Source of the DNA: Volutella citrinella
Taxonomy: Eukaryota; Ascomycota; Sordariomycetes; Hypocreales; Nectriaceae
Direction of reading: 5' to 3'
DNA: 64,000 nucleotides
Assembly: GCA_034401135.1 (NCBI GenBank)
Contig: JAWZSP010000010.1
Coordinates: 434,001 to 498,000, forward strand
The notes beneath the pieces were generated by a model. That model was not told the origin of the DNA, did not search any database, and saw nothing but the letters and a program-made list of their open reading frames with translations. The number at the start of each line of letters is the position of its first letter. The stretch's first letter is position 1. Positions 54,902 to 64,000 of this stretch are shown here, piece by piece. The translations under genes and the position numbers were made by a program.

Positions 54902-55291
54902 ATGAGTTCGGCCAGGCATCCGAGCTCCCAAAGTCTGGCTTGGCTCTACCAATATCGCCAGCACGTTCGCTACCAAAATAGTTGGCCGCTACTGCCTGCG
55001 ATGAATACCGGGGGTGGTGAAGGGGTGAACTTTGTCCGGGAACAGCGCTTCAAAGATGTGGAAGAGGGGGATATTTTAACATTGGGACTCTACACAGGTG
55101 AAACATGGCATATTCAGTTTCCTTTGCATTATGGGCCATTTAAGATCAGAACCAACCACAAGCATTGTCATGTTTGCAAGTGGCGAGCTGACACGTGGCA
55201 ATGCTTGAGTCACCGTGAGAATTTTGTCACGATACAGGACGAAGGAAGATGCGAGGTAAAGAAATCGGTAGCGAATATTCCTAGTATATAG
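54902..55291 (+). CDS. Hypothetical protein, 129 aa
   Basis: ATG reading 69 bp after the broken ORF, same strand. Has a central VEEGDILTLGLYTGETWHIQ segment and a CHVCKW motif; four Cys in all. No known family. The close spacing is unusual for separate fungal genes, so it may be a downstream exon of the 54-kb gene joined through an intron I could not confirm. Confidence 0.35.
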   Translation: MSSARHPSSQSLAWLYQYRQHVRYQNSWPLLPAMNTGGGEGVNFVREQRFKDVEEGDILTLGLYTGETWHIQFPLHYGPFKIRTNHKHCHVCKWRADTWQCLSHRENFVTIQDEGRCEVKKSVANIPSI

Positions 55292-57293
55292 ATTTCTGTA
55301 GTGCATACCTGGTATGGGCGGCTCTCCAGGTATCAATGCAACTTGGCGACCTCAATCACCTTCAAACTTCATTCACTATTACCAAGCGTGACAGAGATCC
55401 TTCTCTTTGAATCACTGCCCAGTAGTGTTATCCTTTTCAACCTGCTAACATGACCCCCATACATCGTACAAGTTTTGCAGAGTTAGGACCTGCCTAATCG
55501 AGTGGCCACGGCCTAGCCCTAGGGGGATGAAAGCACAACGCGCAAGGGGAAGATAACTTCCTCAGGATTTAACACAGTCACAACCCGAAGGCACCTTGCT
55601 ACGATACAGCTGCTTCTTCACTCCCTGTCAGTGTAAGCCCAACCTTGAGATGTTTCGACGGAAAACCGTGCACCAGTCACGACTTCATTTTGGAACCAGA
55701 TTCATCACTTCCAGCGCGTCGTCGCGAGCCGCACCAAGAAAGAAGTTGGGCGGCGTTTGCAGTCGTTTGCGTTGGATGAGGTTATCGCGCAAGATGATAC
55801 ACTGTCTACCCCTTTAGCGCGAACAGGACGCCGTGCGACCCGGTCCGCTCGTCCTTTGCCGACGCGATTTCATTGAAGTCCGGCCTGTACTTTGCCAGCA
55901 GGCCCGTGGCGCCGCGCGAAGCCGCCCGCCGCGAACATGACGGGGCCCTCCGGGCGGTGCGTCTCGGGTAAAGCATGAGCACGCCGCGGACGAGGCGCTT
56001 GTGGCCGCGCAGAAGGCCACCCGGAAGGTTCCAGTGTGGTGATACTGTTAATTGCCTGCTTCAACATGGCTGATAAATTGACCCCGGCAGATCTTTGTGA
56101 TACAAGCCTGTCTCGGTTGAATTCCTGGCTGTCCAGCATTGCTGATGAGAAGCTCGTGGCTAGGTCTGAACCGCTGGTGCACCAGCCAGCTAGGTGATCC
56201 ATCGCCGTTTCGCCATGACGCCACCCCCGCCGGTGCGCCACCCCCTCCAAACGTGGCGCAGCATCGCTCTCTGCTTGAATCTTTGCAAATGTCCTGCGGA
56301 GGATTGAACAGAGAAGATTTGGCGACCCCTTCTTGTCGCATGAAGCATCGCCTGAAACATCGCCAGAAGTATCTCCATGGTCGTCTGGAGTCAGTTCCTC
56401 CACTGGCGTGATAAACGAGCATGTCCCGTTGGTGACACCGCTTCGATCGCTTCTTCTCCATGCCCTTAAGACCTGACTGCACGACTTTTGTCTCTCGGCC
56501 ACGACGAGAGCAGCCATGGCCTCATCCCATTAAATCATGATCCGCGCCTTTGCTGCCGCAGCTGTCCGTCTGTTTCCGACGTAGCCTAAACCGACCTCCT
56601 GACACGTTACCCCTATTTTCTTCCTCTCTGGGTTGTTCGATCTTGCCTCATTCCTGACCTTGTGATTGTCTGCCGTATGTGACATCATCCCTCAATCACC
56701 TGCTTCCTTCTTTCCCATCAGACCCATAGGAACCTCCTGCGAAAGGAAAAACGACAGTAAACGGAAACCTGCGCATCAAAATCAATGAATCATGAAACCA
56801 GCAGCCAACAAACCTCTTCCCAACCCCCAGGCACAATACAATCACGGTTCAACAGTCTAGACTACGCCTCGGCGGGCCCCGGGCCACAGCCAGGCAGGGG
56901 GTGGACAACCATTTGCATTATTTCGTGCTTCTTGGCCAGTGTACTAACTAGAGCAAGTAGAAATGCTACCAGTCCCTCCCGGGTGCCGCGGAACGCTGAA
57001 ACAGTGAGAGCCTATATGGTACCCAAAACCACGCCATAGCGGAGAAGCGGCATGCATCTGGGATGATGTGTGTAGTATCTGCGCATAAGAGCATCACAAC
57101 AAAGGCAGTCGGTGGCAGCCGTCATCCTCTGCTACAGCTGGCATCTTCGGCAAACGGAACTTAGAAGCATCCGTGACAAGGAGAACCCCGACCACTTGTT
57201 GCTTCTCAGTTATATAGATTGCCTTGAAGTCGCCATTAGGTTGGTGTATTAAGTTGCTAGCGTTTGGGCCAAAACTTTTAGCAGCGTTAGTAT
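55292..57293. other. Gene-poor interval
   Basis: A minus ATG reading of 215 codons (55870-56517) is the longest. Its N-terminal half (TPDDHGDTSGDVSGDASCDK, then SFSSAMLDSQEFNRDRLVSQ) reads plausibly, its C-terminal half is Pro/Arg-rich and looks random. No family is visible, so it is not called. Other readings are shorter. Confidence 0.35.
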
Positions 57294-58110
57294 ACACAGA
57301 TATTATATTGAGTTAAATATATTAAGCTTCTTTATATATTAAGTTATAGATAATAAGTATTTAAATATATTAATATATTATATATATTATTTTAAATAAA
57401 GTAAGTTATAAAATATAATAATTTGAATATAATAAGTTATTATATATATTGAATTAAATATATTAACTTATTATATATATTAAATTAAGTATAATAAGAT
57501 AAAATATATATTATATTAAATATAATAAGTTATTATATATATTAAATTAAATATATTAACTTATTATATATATTAACTTAAGTATAATAAATTAAGATAT
57601 ATATTAAATTAAGTATAAAAAATTAAAATATATATTAAATTATAATAAGTTAAAATATATTATATTAAATATAATAAGTTATTATATATATTAAGTTAAA
57701 TATATTAAGTTATTATATATATTAACTTAAATATAATAAATTAAAATATATATTAACTTAAGTATAATAAATTAAAATATATATTAAATTAAGTATAATA
57801 AGTTAAAATATATATTATATTAAATATAATAAGTTATTATATATTAAATAAAATATATTAAGTTCTTATATATATTAATTTAGATATAATAAGTTAAAAT
57901 ATATATTAACTTAAATATAATAAATTAAAATATATATTAATATAAATATAATAAATTATTATTAATATTATATAATAAGTTATTATATATACTAACTTAA
58001 GTATAATAATTTATTATAATAAGATATTTTATATTAACTTTAATATTTTTAATTATTATTTATATTATATATATATTTAAATCACTGTACTTATAGTACA
58101 ACTATAATCA
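57294..58110. repeat. AT-only tract of degenerate tandem repeats
   Basis: About 800 bp almost without C and with G only in short AAG/AGT words. It is built from repeated blocks such as TAAGTTATTATATATATTAA and ATTAAATTAAGTATAATA in varied order. No ORF is possible. It resembles either an expanded AT minisatellite or a heavily RIP-mutated element. It divides the 54-57-kb region from the 58-64-kb region. Confidence 0.9.
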
Positions 58111-58237
58111 TGCTTATAGTATATATTTCGATCTATACTTATAGCTTATATAGCAGTGCACGGCTTGTTCTATTTTAGTCCTATAATCCCAAGCGGTATT
58201 TTGGGTATTCGCCTAGCAGCAGTATGCTGCTAATGCT

Positions 58238-58726
58238 CTAGGCCATAGAATTGGACAGCTTGGCGCTCTCTCGTCTCTCTTCTGATTCTGCGTATAGGGG
58301 TTCCATACTTTGGAGGAAGTAGTTTGTGACATCGTTAGTGCAATACGTCATGTCTTGCTCGAGCTCCCATGTTGGACAGAGTCGGTCTCTCCATTTGACA
58401 GCTAGGAAACACTGCTGACTGGTCTCATAGTGTCCTATTATCTTCTCCAATCCGGATTCAGGTTCAGACCAGCTAAAGCCTGGTGGCTGGGATGGATCCT
58501 GCCACAGTTTAAGGCCCGTTCGGTCCTTGTACACCCAGAGAAGGCTCTCACTCTCGAGCCAGTCCCATGATTCGCGATCTTCGATCTCTGTTAGGACACC
58601 ATAGAATGTCAAACAATCTACATTTGTCGTGATAAGTACATCCTTCACGCGAACGTGGGTCGACCAAGGTGTCTCTACGGATGCGCCATTATATAGGGCA
58701 TTCTTACAAGGCGGTACTAGATCCAT
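58238..58726 (-). CDS. Chromodomain-like protein, 162 aa
   Basis: Single-exon reading. Residues 94-140 look like a chromodomain: EKIIGHYETSQQCFLAVKWR followed by PTWELEQDM and a C-terminal helix (DVTNYFLQSMEPL). The chromo core usually reads (Y/F)LVKWxGxxxxxxTWE; here LAVKWRDRLCPTWE keeps the Trp and the TWE. The N-terminal part (TPWSTHVRVKDVLITTNVDC) is not recognised. Chromodomains bind methylated histone tails or occur in retrotransposon integrases. The ORF lies next to the AT tract, so a transposon-derived remnant is an alternative to a free gene. Confidence 0.5.
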   Translation of the reverse strand: MDLVPPCKNALYNGASVETPWSTHVRVKDVLITTNVDCLTFYGVLTEIEDRESWDWLESESLLWVYKDRTGLKLWQDPSQPPGFSWSEPESGLEKIIGHYETSQQCFLAVKWRDRLCPTWELEQDMTYCTNDVTNYFLQSMEPLYAESEERRESAKLSNSMA

Positions 58727-59970
58727 ACTCCGTGACTAAGACTATTCCCAAGTGTCTCCTTACGTTTAGTTGGCAAGATCGAAGATGTGGTCTAAGATAT
58801 ATATGCTCCTGAGCCCTGTGCAAAGTAGAAGGGCCATACCTAAATTTGAGCGCTGACATCCATTTTTTACCTTTCTCTCGACAAGGGCTCTCGTAATGTT
58901 CCAAAAGGCATATACTGGCTGCAAACCTTCAGCCCTGATCAGCTGGGAATGGACCTGCGTAGGCGCCTCTATTCTATACATAAGTTAATATTGAGAACCA
59001 ATGAAAGCCAGGCATGAATGTTGGAGATCGCCGGATGTGGACAGCTGCTCCTCCAATTGCGGCGGGTGTGTGCCAACGAGGAAATGTTAAAGTTTCCAGC
59101 TCATCAAAGGCCGCCCACCCAGTGTTAGACGCTTGATAGTATCACGTTAATTCTCGTCCAAATGGCAACCTAACGGAAAATACTTCCACGTAAAACATAG
59201 CCCGTCGGGACAGAGTTGGTGCGACCTACCAGTGGTTGCGCTAGCGCCCCGAGCAACAGGAAGTGCAGGGTGCGCAGCCGGACCAGTGCACCTCAATCCA
59301 GATCCCACCTCATTGCCAGACTTTCAATTGTACACACAATACTTCTCGAGCCCGCGGTGGCAGGCATTATTATTGATGCGATCTGGATGTGACCCTGGTG
59401 GTTGCGCAACTACCGTTAGAACACAACACGCTCCAACAGGCCAAGAACCTGCCACTGCAATTGAATTCATTACACCCATGCGCTGCTATACCTTGCGCCG
59501 GCCCTATCATGTACGAAGCCCCTGCGTCCTGCACATCAGTCTACCGCATGCAATCGCGTGTCAATATGCGTCTATTGGTCACAGTGGAGTCACATGTTAG
59601 GCTTGGCCATGCAGAGCTGCAGCGCGTCCGGTGGGGGGAACGGAGGTCAATTGAGACAGGGGGACACAGGTGCCCGTCAGATGCGCGGGGCGGGGTTACC
59701 CTTTCGCTCTGACAATTCACGACATGACTGTCCTACACCTAGTCGAAATGATCAGACATGCTTGAGAGAAGGTGGACTTCATGCCAAGTGAAGTGAATCC
59801 GAACCTCATTGAAACTCGCAAGAGGCTTGTGTCAACGTAGCCTTAGTTGATTGCGTATACATACGATACAACTAGCTAATATCCATTGCTGTAATCTCTC
59901 ATTATGCCAAAGTCTCTTAAGTTCTTGGTCTCCCCTACTTCTTTTTTCACATGCATAATTCCTAATGTCC
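58727..59970. other. No supported gene
   Basis: Readings up to 122 codons on the plus strand (59232-59600) have no domain. Nothing else. Confidence 0.4.
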
Positions 59971-60234
59971 TTAGCTGGGCCGCAACAGTCTCCTGAGTCT
60001 ACGTGCAACTCGAACCAAAACACCTGGCTTGGGGAGGACCATTGGAACCGGTTCGCAGATTTCGCCTGGTGCTGGGTTCATTCCCAGCCGTTCTGCTACC
60101 TCTGCCTCTTCGGGTGTGAGCAAGTCGTACACGTCCCCGTCTCTACGATATCTCCAAAGCTTTTTGGAAACTTCATGTTCGTTGCGAACGACATCTAAGT
60201 AGGCGGGCGGACGTTCATCGGCTAGATGTGTCAG
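59971..60234 (-). pseudogene. Coding fragment without a start codon
   Basis: An 87-codon minus-strand frame with no Met at its start, so it is easily missed. It reads HLADERPPAYLDVVRNEHEV, WRYRRDGDVYDLLTPEEAEV, then PGEICEPVPMVLPKPGVLVR and a basic VARRLRRLLRPS end. The composition is strongly protein-like. A splice acceptor (AACCAG) stands just before it, with a TGA beyond, so a missing 5' exon is likely. An ATG at about 60289 precedes it, but no good donor joins the frames. Confidence 0.45.
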
Positions 60235-62417
60235 CTGGTTGCGACATCACAGAGAGTTGCAGTCTACTAACTATCAGTGGCAAGGTTCATTTTGTAATTT
60301 TTAAAGATATTGAGTGGCAATATTGAACTTGAACTTTTGGCAGATGGTGTGTCGGCGTGGGTGAGTATGAGAATAGATGATCCAAGGGCGTCAAGAGCCT
60401 CTGCTGTGGAAACTTAGGGTATTTAATATTTTTAACTACTAGTAGTTGCCCTAGATTTGGGGCTCTGAAAAGGACGAACTACAGGCTGTTCTGGCTGCTG
60501 GGCTGTGCTGGCGGGCTGCGTTTTGTGCCTGTACGCCCTGCCATTGCAAATCGGCCAGCACCGCGTTTGGGTTCAGTAATCCAAATGCTGTCTTGATGCA
60601 CGCTGCCGACCTGTCGTCTGACATGTCACTTTTGCCCACGAGCTTCGAAAGCTGCTGCGCATGCGGGTCAGGCACTGCTGGTGTTGACGTCGCCTCATCT
60701 AACAAAATGGCTGTGTCCCTGGCGCAACGACAAAACCGGTGAAATCATCGCAATCAGGGGCTGGCCGGTTCGACCATGCGACGCGCAAGGCCATTTGAAC
60801 GAGGGCGGAGGAGACTCCGTGCTTGCGTCTGATACGAGGAGTTTAAGATTGACGACCTGACAGTCTGCGGAAATATGGACTCAAGTCCGCGTGAGACCTA
60901 ACCACTACTGAATGCGGCAATGGCAAGGACTTTCTCGATCTCTGCGAGAAGAGTAGATCGAAGTTGACACAATCTTACGCGCATTCTTCGAACTGACTAA
61001 ACAGGTCATTGTGAAATTCCTTGATGTAGGCATCCGGGAACGAATGGTCATCGCTTCCGGTCATGTGGTCACAGGCTACAGATACATTTTCCACAGACCT
61101 CTAAAACCGGCTCTGAGTGTTAGCCGACATAGCCAAGTTTCCTTCTGATATACGCGTTAAGGATGGTAGTGTCGCTGCGTAACATAGTGGCTAGATCGAT
61201 ACAGATGAGAATCCTCGCCGGGACAACAAGGCTTGTATGCTTCAACAGAGACTAGATGACCAGTGAAGAATACTTGGCCAGGCAGCGGGCGGTAGGGCCC
61301 CAATCGCTGGCAAGGTGGTAGATGTCACCCAATGTTGCATACGAGAAGACGGCAGGGGTAGGGGCAGCCGCTCAGACGTTGGCTGAACTGAGTTGGCTTA
61401 CACTTATACGGGCGCGGTGAGCCTGGTGAGGCTATATCTGGCCAGACTGAAGCCCCAGGATGGTGGGAACCCCTTCCGGTGTGTCACAACGGCAGAGCTA
61501 GATGTATTCCTAGAGGGTGTCTCAGCCACCCTCACACCTTTGAGATGAGGACGTTGGCCGCATAACTGGCCGGCTGTCACTTGCTCAAGGCGGTTCAGCA
61601 GCCAATCTCTATGAAGAGCGCCAGGTACGGATTCGGGGCGCCTACCCGGTGTGCAAGCAAACAGAATCGGTAATCAGCCAGCAATGGTAACTCTTCAATT
61701 TCTACCTTGCGGCCTTTTCGGCGTGGGGGACAAATGTTTCCATAAAGATAAACTTTCCTTTATGCCTTTCTTGTGATGTCATGCCAAGGCCGCGACGTCA
61801 CTCACGATGTCTAGCATGGCGGGGAGCGTCACCTCTGACAAACACAACGCGAGGACTGAAAGTGAAGTCGGTGATGGATAATGGACTGGTTCATCTTCGT
61901 TCAAGTGCCATGCTGCGAATGCGTATCTGAGAGAATTCACCACGGGCGTCAGCGACCGCGAAAACACCAATGACACCATGTCGCATGGCCAGCCATGTTG
62001 CTCGAGCGGCGAAGGCCGAGATTTCCTTGCTCTGTAGCTAGGTAGTTTCAGATTCACAGGTCTGTGGCTGATGGTGCTTGGCCAAGGCAGCTAAGATACG
62101 ATGTGACGGTCGCCTGTGTTTCACATATAGATATCTAGATACCTAAATGCTCGAGGAGCGGAAAGCAAACGCGCCTGGCGAAACCTCATGTTGGCAATTT
62201 GAGTGCTCTCGTCGTTTTTATAGACTGGCTCTATTGCAGGGCTGCAGGTAGGCGTCTTGTATGGTGATGTGTCCAGTCCCAAGCTCTCCTTTCCGCACCC
62301 CGGTCACGCACTGATCGCTATACCACGTATATCAGGCATTCCCATCTCTACAGCCTTCAGCCTTCCACCTTCTATCCGCTTATAACATCCGAGTGCTCCC
62401 CCCTGTCGCCATCCGCC
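60235..62417. other. Long gene-poor interval
   Basis: About 2.2 kb. The minus reading 60451-60705 (SDDRSAACIKTAFGLLNPNA, QGVQAQNAARQHSPAARTAC) looks coding in composition but has no ATG at its start and no family. Other readings are weaker. Pyrimidine-rich sequence before 62418 is probably the leader of the copper-fist gene. Confidence 0.4.
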
Positions 62418-62695
62418 ATGATGGTCGACGGCCGCAAGTAGGCCTGCGAGAAGTGCATCAACGGCCACCGCGTCTCCAGCTGCACACATGAGGGTAAGCC
62501 CCCGGGACGCGCGGTGTGAGGTCAGGTAATAAACACATTGTTAACACCAAAGCAACGCCAGATCGCCCACTGCGCGAGGTACGTGCCAAAGGCCGCCCAC
62601 CTAGGAAAAAGTGCAGGCGGGGTAGTGGCTTGTTTCATTTACTACTACCTATGGAAACGGATATTATGGGATTGAGGTGCACATGCGCCGCATAG
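62418..62695 (+). pseudogene. Copper-fist transcription-factor gene with in-frame stop
   Basis: The copper-fist N-terminus is recognisable: MMVDGRK, then TAG, then ACEKCINGHRVSSCTHE. After a 68-nt intron (62494-62561, GTAAGC...GCCAG) comes DRPLREVRAKGRPPRKKC, the basic KGRP part that follows in Cup2/Mac1-type domains (normally MMxDGxKWACxxCxxGHRxxxCxH). The TAG replaces the Trp or Tyr of GxKW/YAC, so TGG to TAG is likely. After KKC the domain lacks the usual following CxxC ligands and ends at TAG 62693 after 70 codons. Both a nonsense mutation and truncation are indicated. Copper fists bind DNA with copper clusters; this one is probably dead. Confidence 0.72.
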
Positions 62696-64000
62696 CTAGC
62701 CCAGAAGCAGAGGCGAAAGCCCAATTACTGGATCCGAAACTAGCCAACGAGAGTTAATCTACCTCTAACTGGGAGAGGTGCGTCGGCGGAAGCTGACCAG
62801 CATCATTGCATCTGTCAAGTACCGCACACTCACTTCCTAGGTCTTCCCATTCCGCTTAAGCCTAACCCACTCCCACACAAGATGTGCCAAAGCCGTAGTC
62901 CACAACGCCCCTGTCGCTTGAAGCCCAGTGGTTCGGCCCCGTTTTGGCTTGCATGCGGGTTGTTGATGTGCCTTTGGGCCATGCCTTGGGCGGCCCCTGT
63001 TTTTTAAGGACATCGTCAATGATGACGGGTTGCTTGGGCTTGGGCACTTGCTCTGGCTCTGGTAGGTTGATGATAGAAAACTTGGACAAGCAGTCGCGGC
63101 TGTTGTTGGAGGACCTCCTTCGTGAGGCCATCATACTCTGGTTGGAGTCTCGTTGCCAAAGGCCGCGAAGCTGTCACTCAAGTGGGCAGTTCCGGTCGTA
63201 ATGGTGGTTTTCGCTGTGCTACGTGTGCCTCCGGGCCTCCGGGATAGGGTGTTGTTGCAGCTGCCCGGCAACTTTTTGGTCTGGCTGGAAAGGTACCTAC
63301 TTAGGCTGATGATCTTCCAGCATCTAAATCGCGACCGGTATCGATTCCTACAGGAAATACGAAGCCGTAGTTATCCCTTCGGGCTGCTACCTCAGGGCTT
63401 GGGCCTCATCGGATTCTCTATACAGGCCTCGGGGATCAGAGTTGTCAACAGGTAAGCCATGGTATTCGTACGAATGGCGATAGTGATGGTGCTGCGGATT
63501 CTGACTGGCTACCAGCAGTGAATAACACCAGTAGGCTGTGCCAGTCTTTTACTGTTTAGAAATCTCTGATCTCTGAGGCCTGTACCTAGCTTATGGCGGT
63601 TTGTGTGGTAGCGCTTGGTGCCGTCAAGCGCTGAAGCCGTGTGATCCGAAGTTGACCGTTTTTTTTTACAATTGGTGCATTGTGACTGAGACTTGGAATA
63701 CTATAACATACCCAGCGTTTCTACCTGCCTCAGTCCCATAATATCCGTTTCCACAGCAGTGAATGAAACAAGCCACTACCTCGCTTGGAACGTCGTGATG
63801 CAAATTTTAAGCATAAACAAGTCTCGTCTTGGCTGGCTCCTAAAGCAGACGCAGTATTGTTCGCTGCCTTGTTGTATGGTAGGCTAGGTTTGCTCTAACC
63901 TCCGGTCGCGAGAGAGTTAGATAAAATTGGCTACGAAAGAGCCAATTTCAGCTGTATAGAGGAGCTTCCGTCCTACACTCTACGCACAAATACTCTATAC
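62696..64000. other. Right end, no supported gene
   Basis: Minus reading 62862-63134 (90 codons, Lys/Pro/Ser-rich start MMASRRRSSNNS) and plus reading 63153-63455 overlap; neither is identified. Repeat copy B lies at 63428-63599. AT-rich sequence follows. Confidence 0.4.
63428..63599. repeat. Dispersed repeat, copy B
   Basis: Same sequence family as 45310-45455, slightly longer because of small insertions. Same orientation. The region left of it (about 63150-63420) may belong to the same element but has no counterpart in the 45-kb copy. Confidence 0.7.

Noticed and set aside
55870..56517. 215-codon minus-strand ORF as a gene
   Set aside because: It starts with ATG, but no family is visible, the second half looks random, and the complementary frame is also open. 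Not enough to call.
1..64000. CRISPR array, tRNA or rRNA genes, LTR retrotransposon, Starship captain, PKS or NRPS genes
   Set aside because: No regularly spaced direct repeats, no tRNA-like cloverleaf or rRNA sequence noticed, no reverse transcriptase, integrase or DUF3435-type tyrosine recombinase, and no megasynthase motifs were seen in any frame read. A covariance-model scan would be needed to exclude tRNAs fully.

Overview
The window looks like nuclear DNA of a filamentous ascomycete (Pezizomycotina). Genes are interrupted by short GT-AG introns, mostly 42-70 nt with ctaac-type branch points. Intergenic spaces are small, genes lie on both strands without operons, and the families are typical of filamentous fungi: a LaeA-like methyltransferase, aminoglycoside-phosphotransferase-like kinases, ferric reductase, P450, Zn-finger, forkhead, copper-fist and Hsp70-like proteins. 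Several broken genes carry only TAA/TAG stops in frame, and there is an 0.8-kb AT-only tract. Both fit repeat-induced point mutation (RIP) or a similar C-to-T decay. The species cannot be named from this sequence. Gene models below were spliced by hand; nearly all close in frame.

Layout. 0.5-2.4 kb: eight-exon LaeA-like methyltransferase. 3-9 kb: gene-poor, with a small Cys-rich ORF, an OrsD-like fragment, a Myb/SANT-like protein and a heavily mutated APH-like kinase. 10-13 kb: an intact APH-like kinase and a conserved fungal protein. 13.8-17 kb: a coiled-coil ORF with one nonsense codon and a ferric-reductase-like flavocytochrome. 17.8-18.1 kb: a GMC-oxidoreductase stub.

18.8-29.4 kb is the most unusual part. 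A predicted 1057-residue protein joins a Ulp1-like (C48) cysteine protease to a divergent Hsp70-like ATPase. It converges on a 284-residue protein of unknown function. These two are bracketed by GACTAGCG repeats, including an 84-bp tandem array on the right. Next comes a paralogous Hsp70-like gene without the protease, divergently paired with a 704-residue coiled-coil/winged-helix/TPR-like protein that resembles the C-terminal half of a STAND (NLR-type) protein but has no NTPase. This block may be an undescribed protease/chaperone-like module.

29.7-33 kb: a MITE-like element, a folylpolyglutamate-synthase-like gene and a Sir2 deacetylase. 35.7-43.1 kb: lineage-type proteins (a 258-aa unknown, a basic repeat protein, an HND-type kinase, an Est1-like-domain protein). 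44-47.6 kb: a forkhead factor with an altered recognition helix and a C2H2 protein. 49.8-53.2 kb: a convergent pair of a BcABA3-type sesquiterpene synthase and a cytochrome P450, a minimal terpenoid locus. 54-64 kb: decaying, gene-poor sequence with the AT tract, a chromodomain-like ORF, a copper-fist gene broken by a stop, and a dispersed repeat shared with 45.3 kb.
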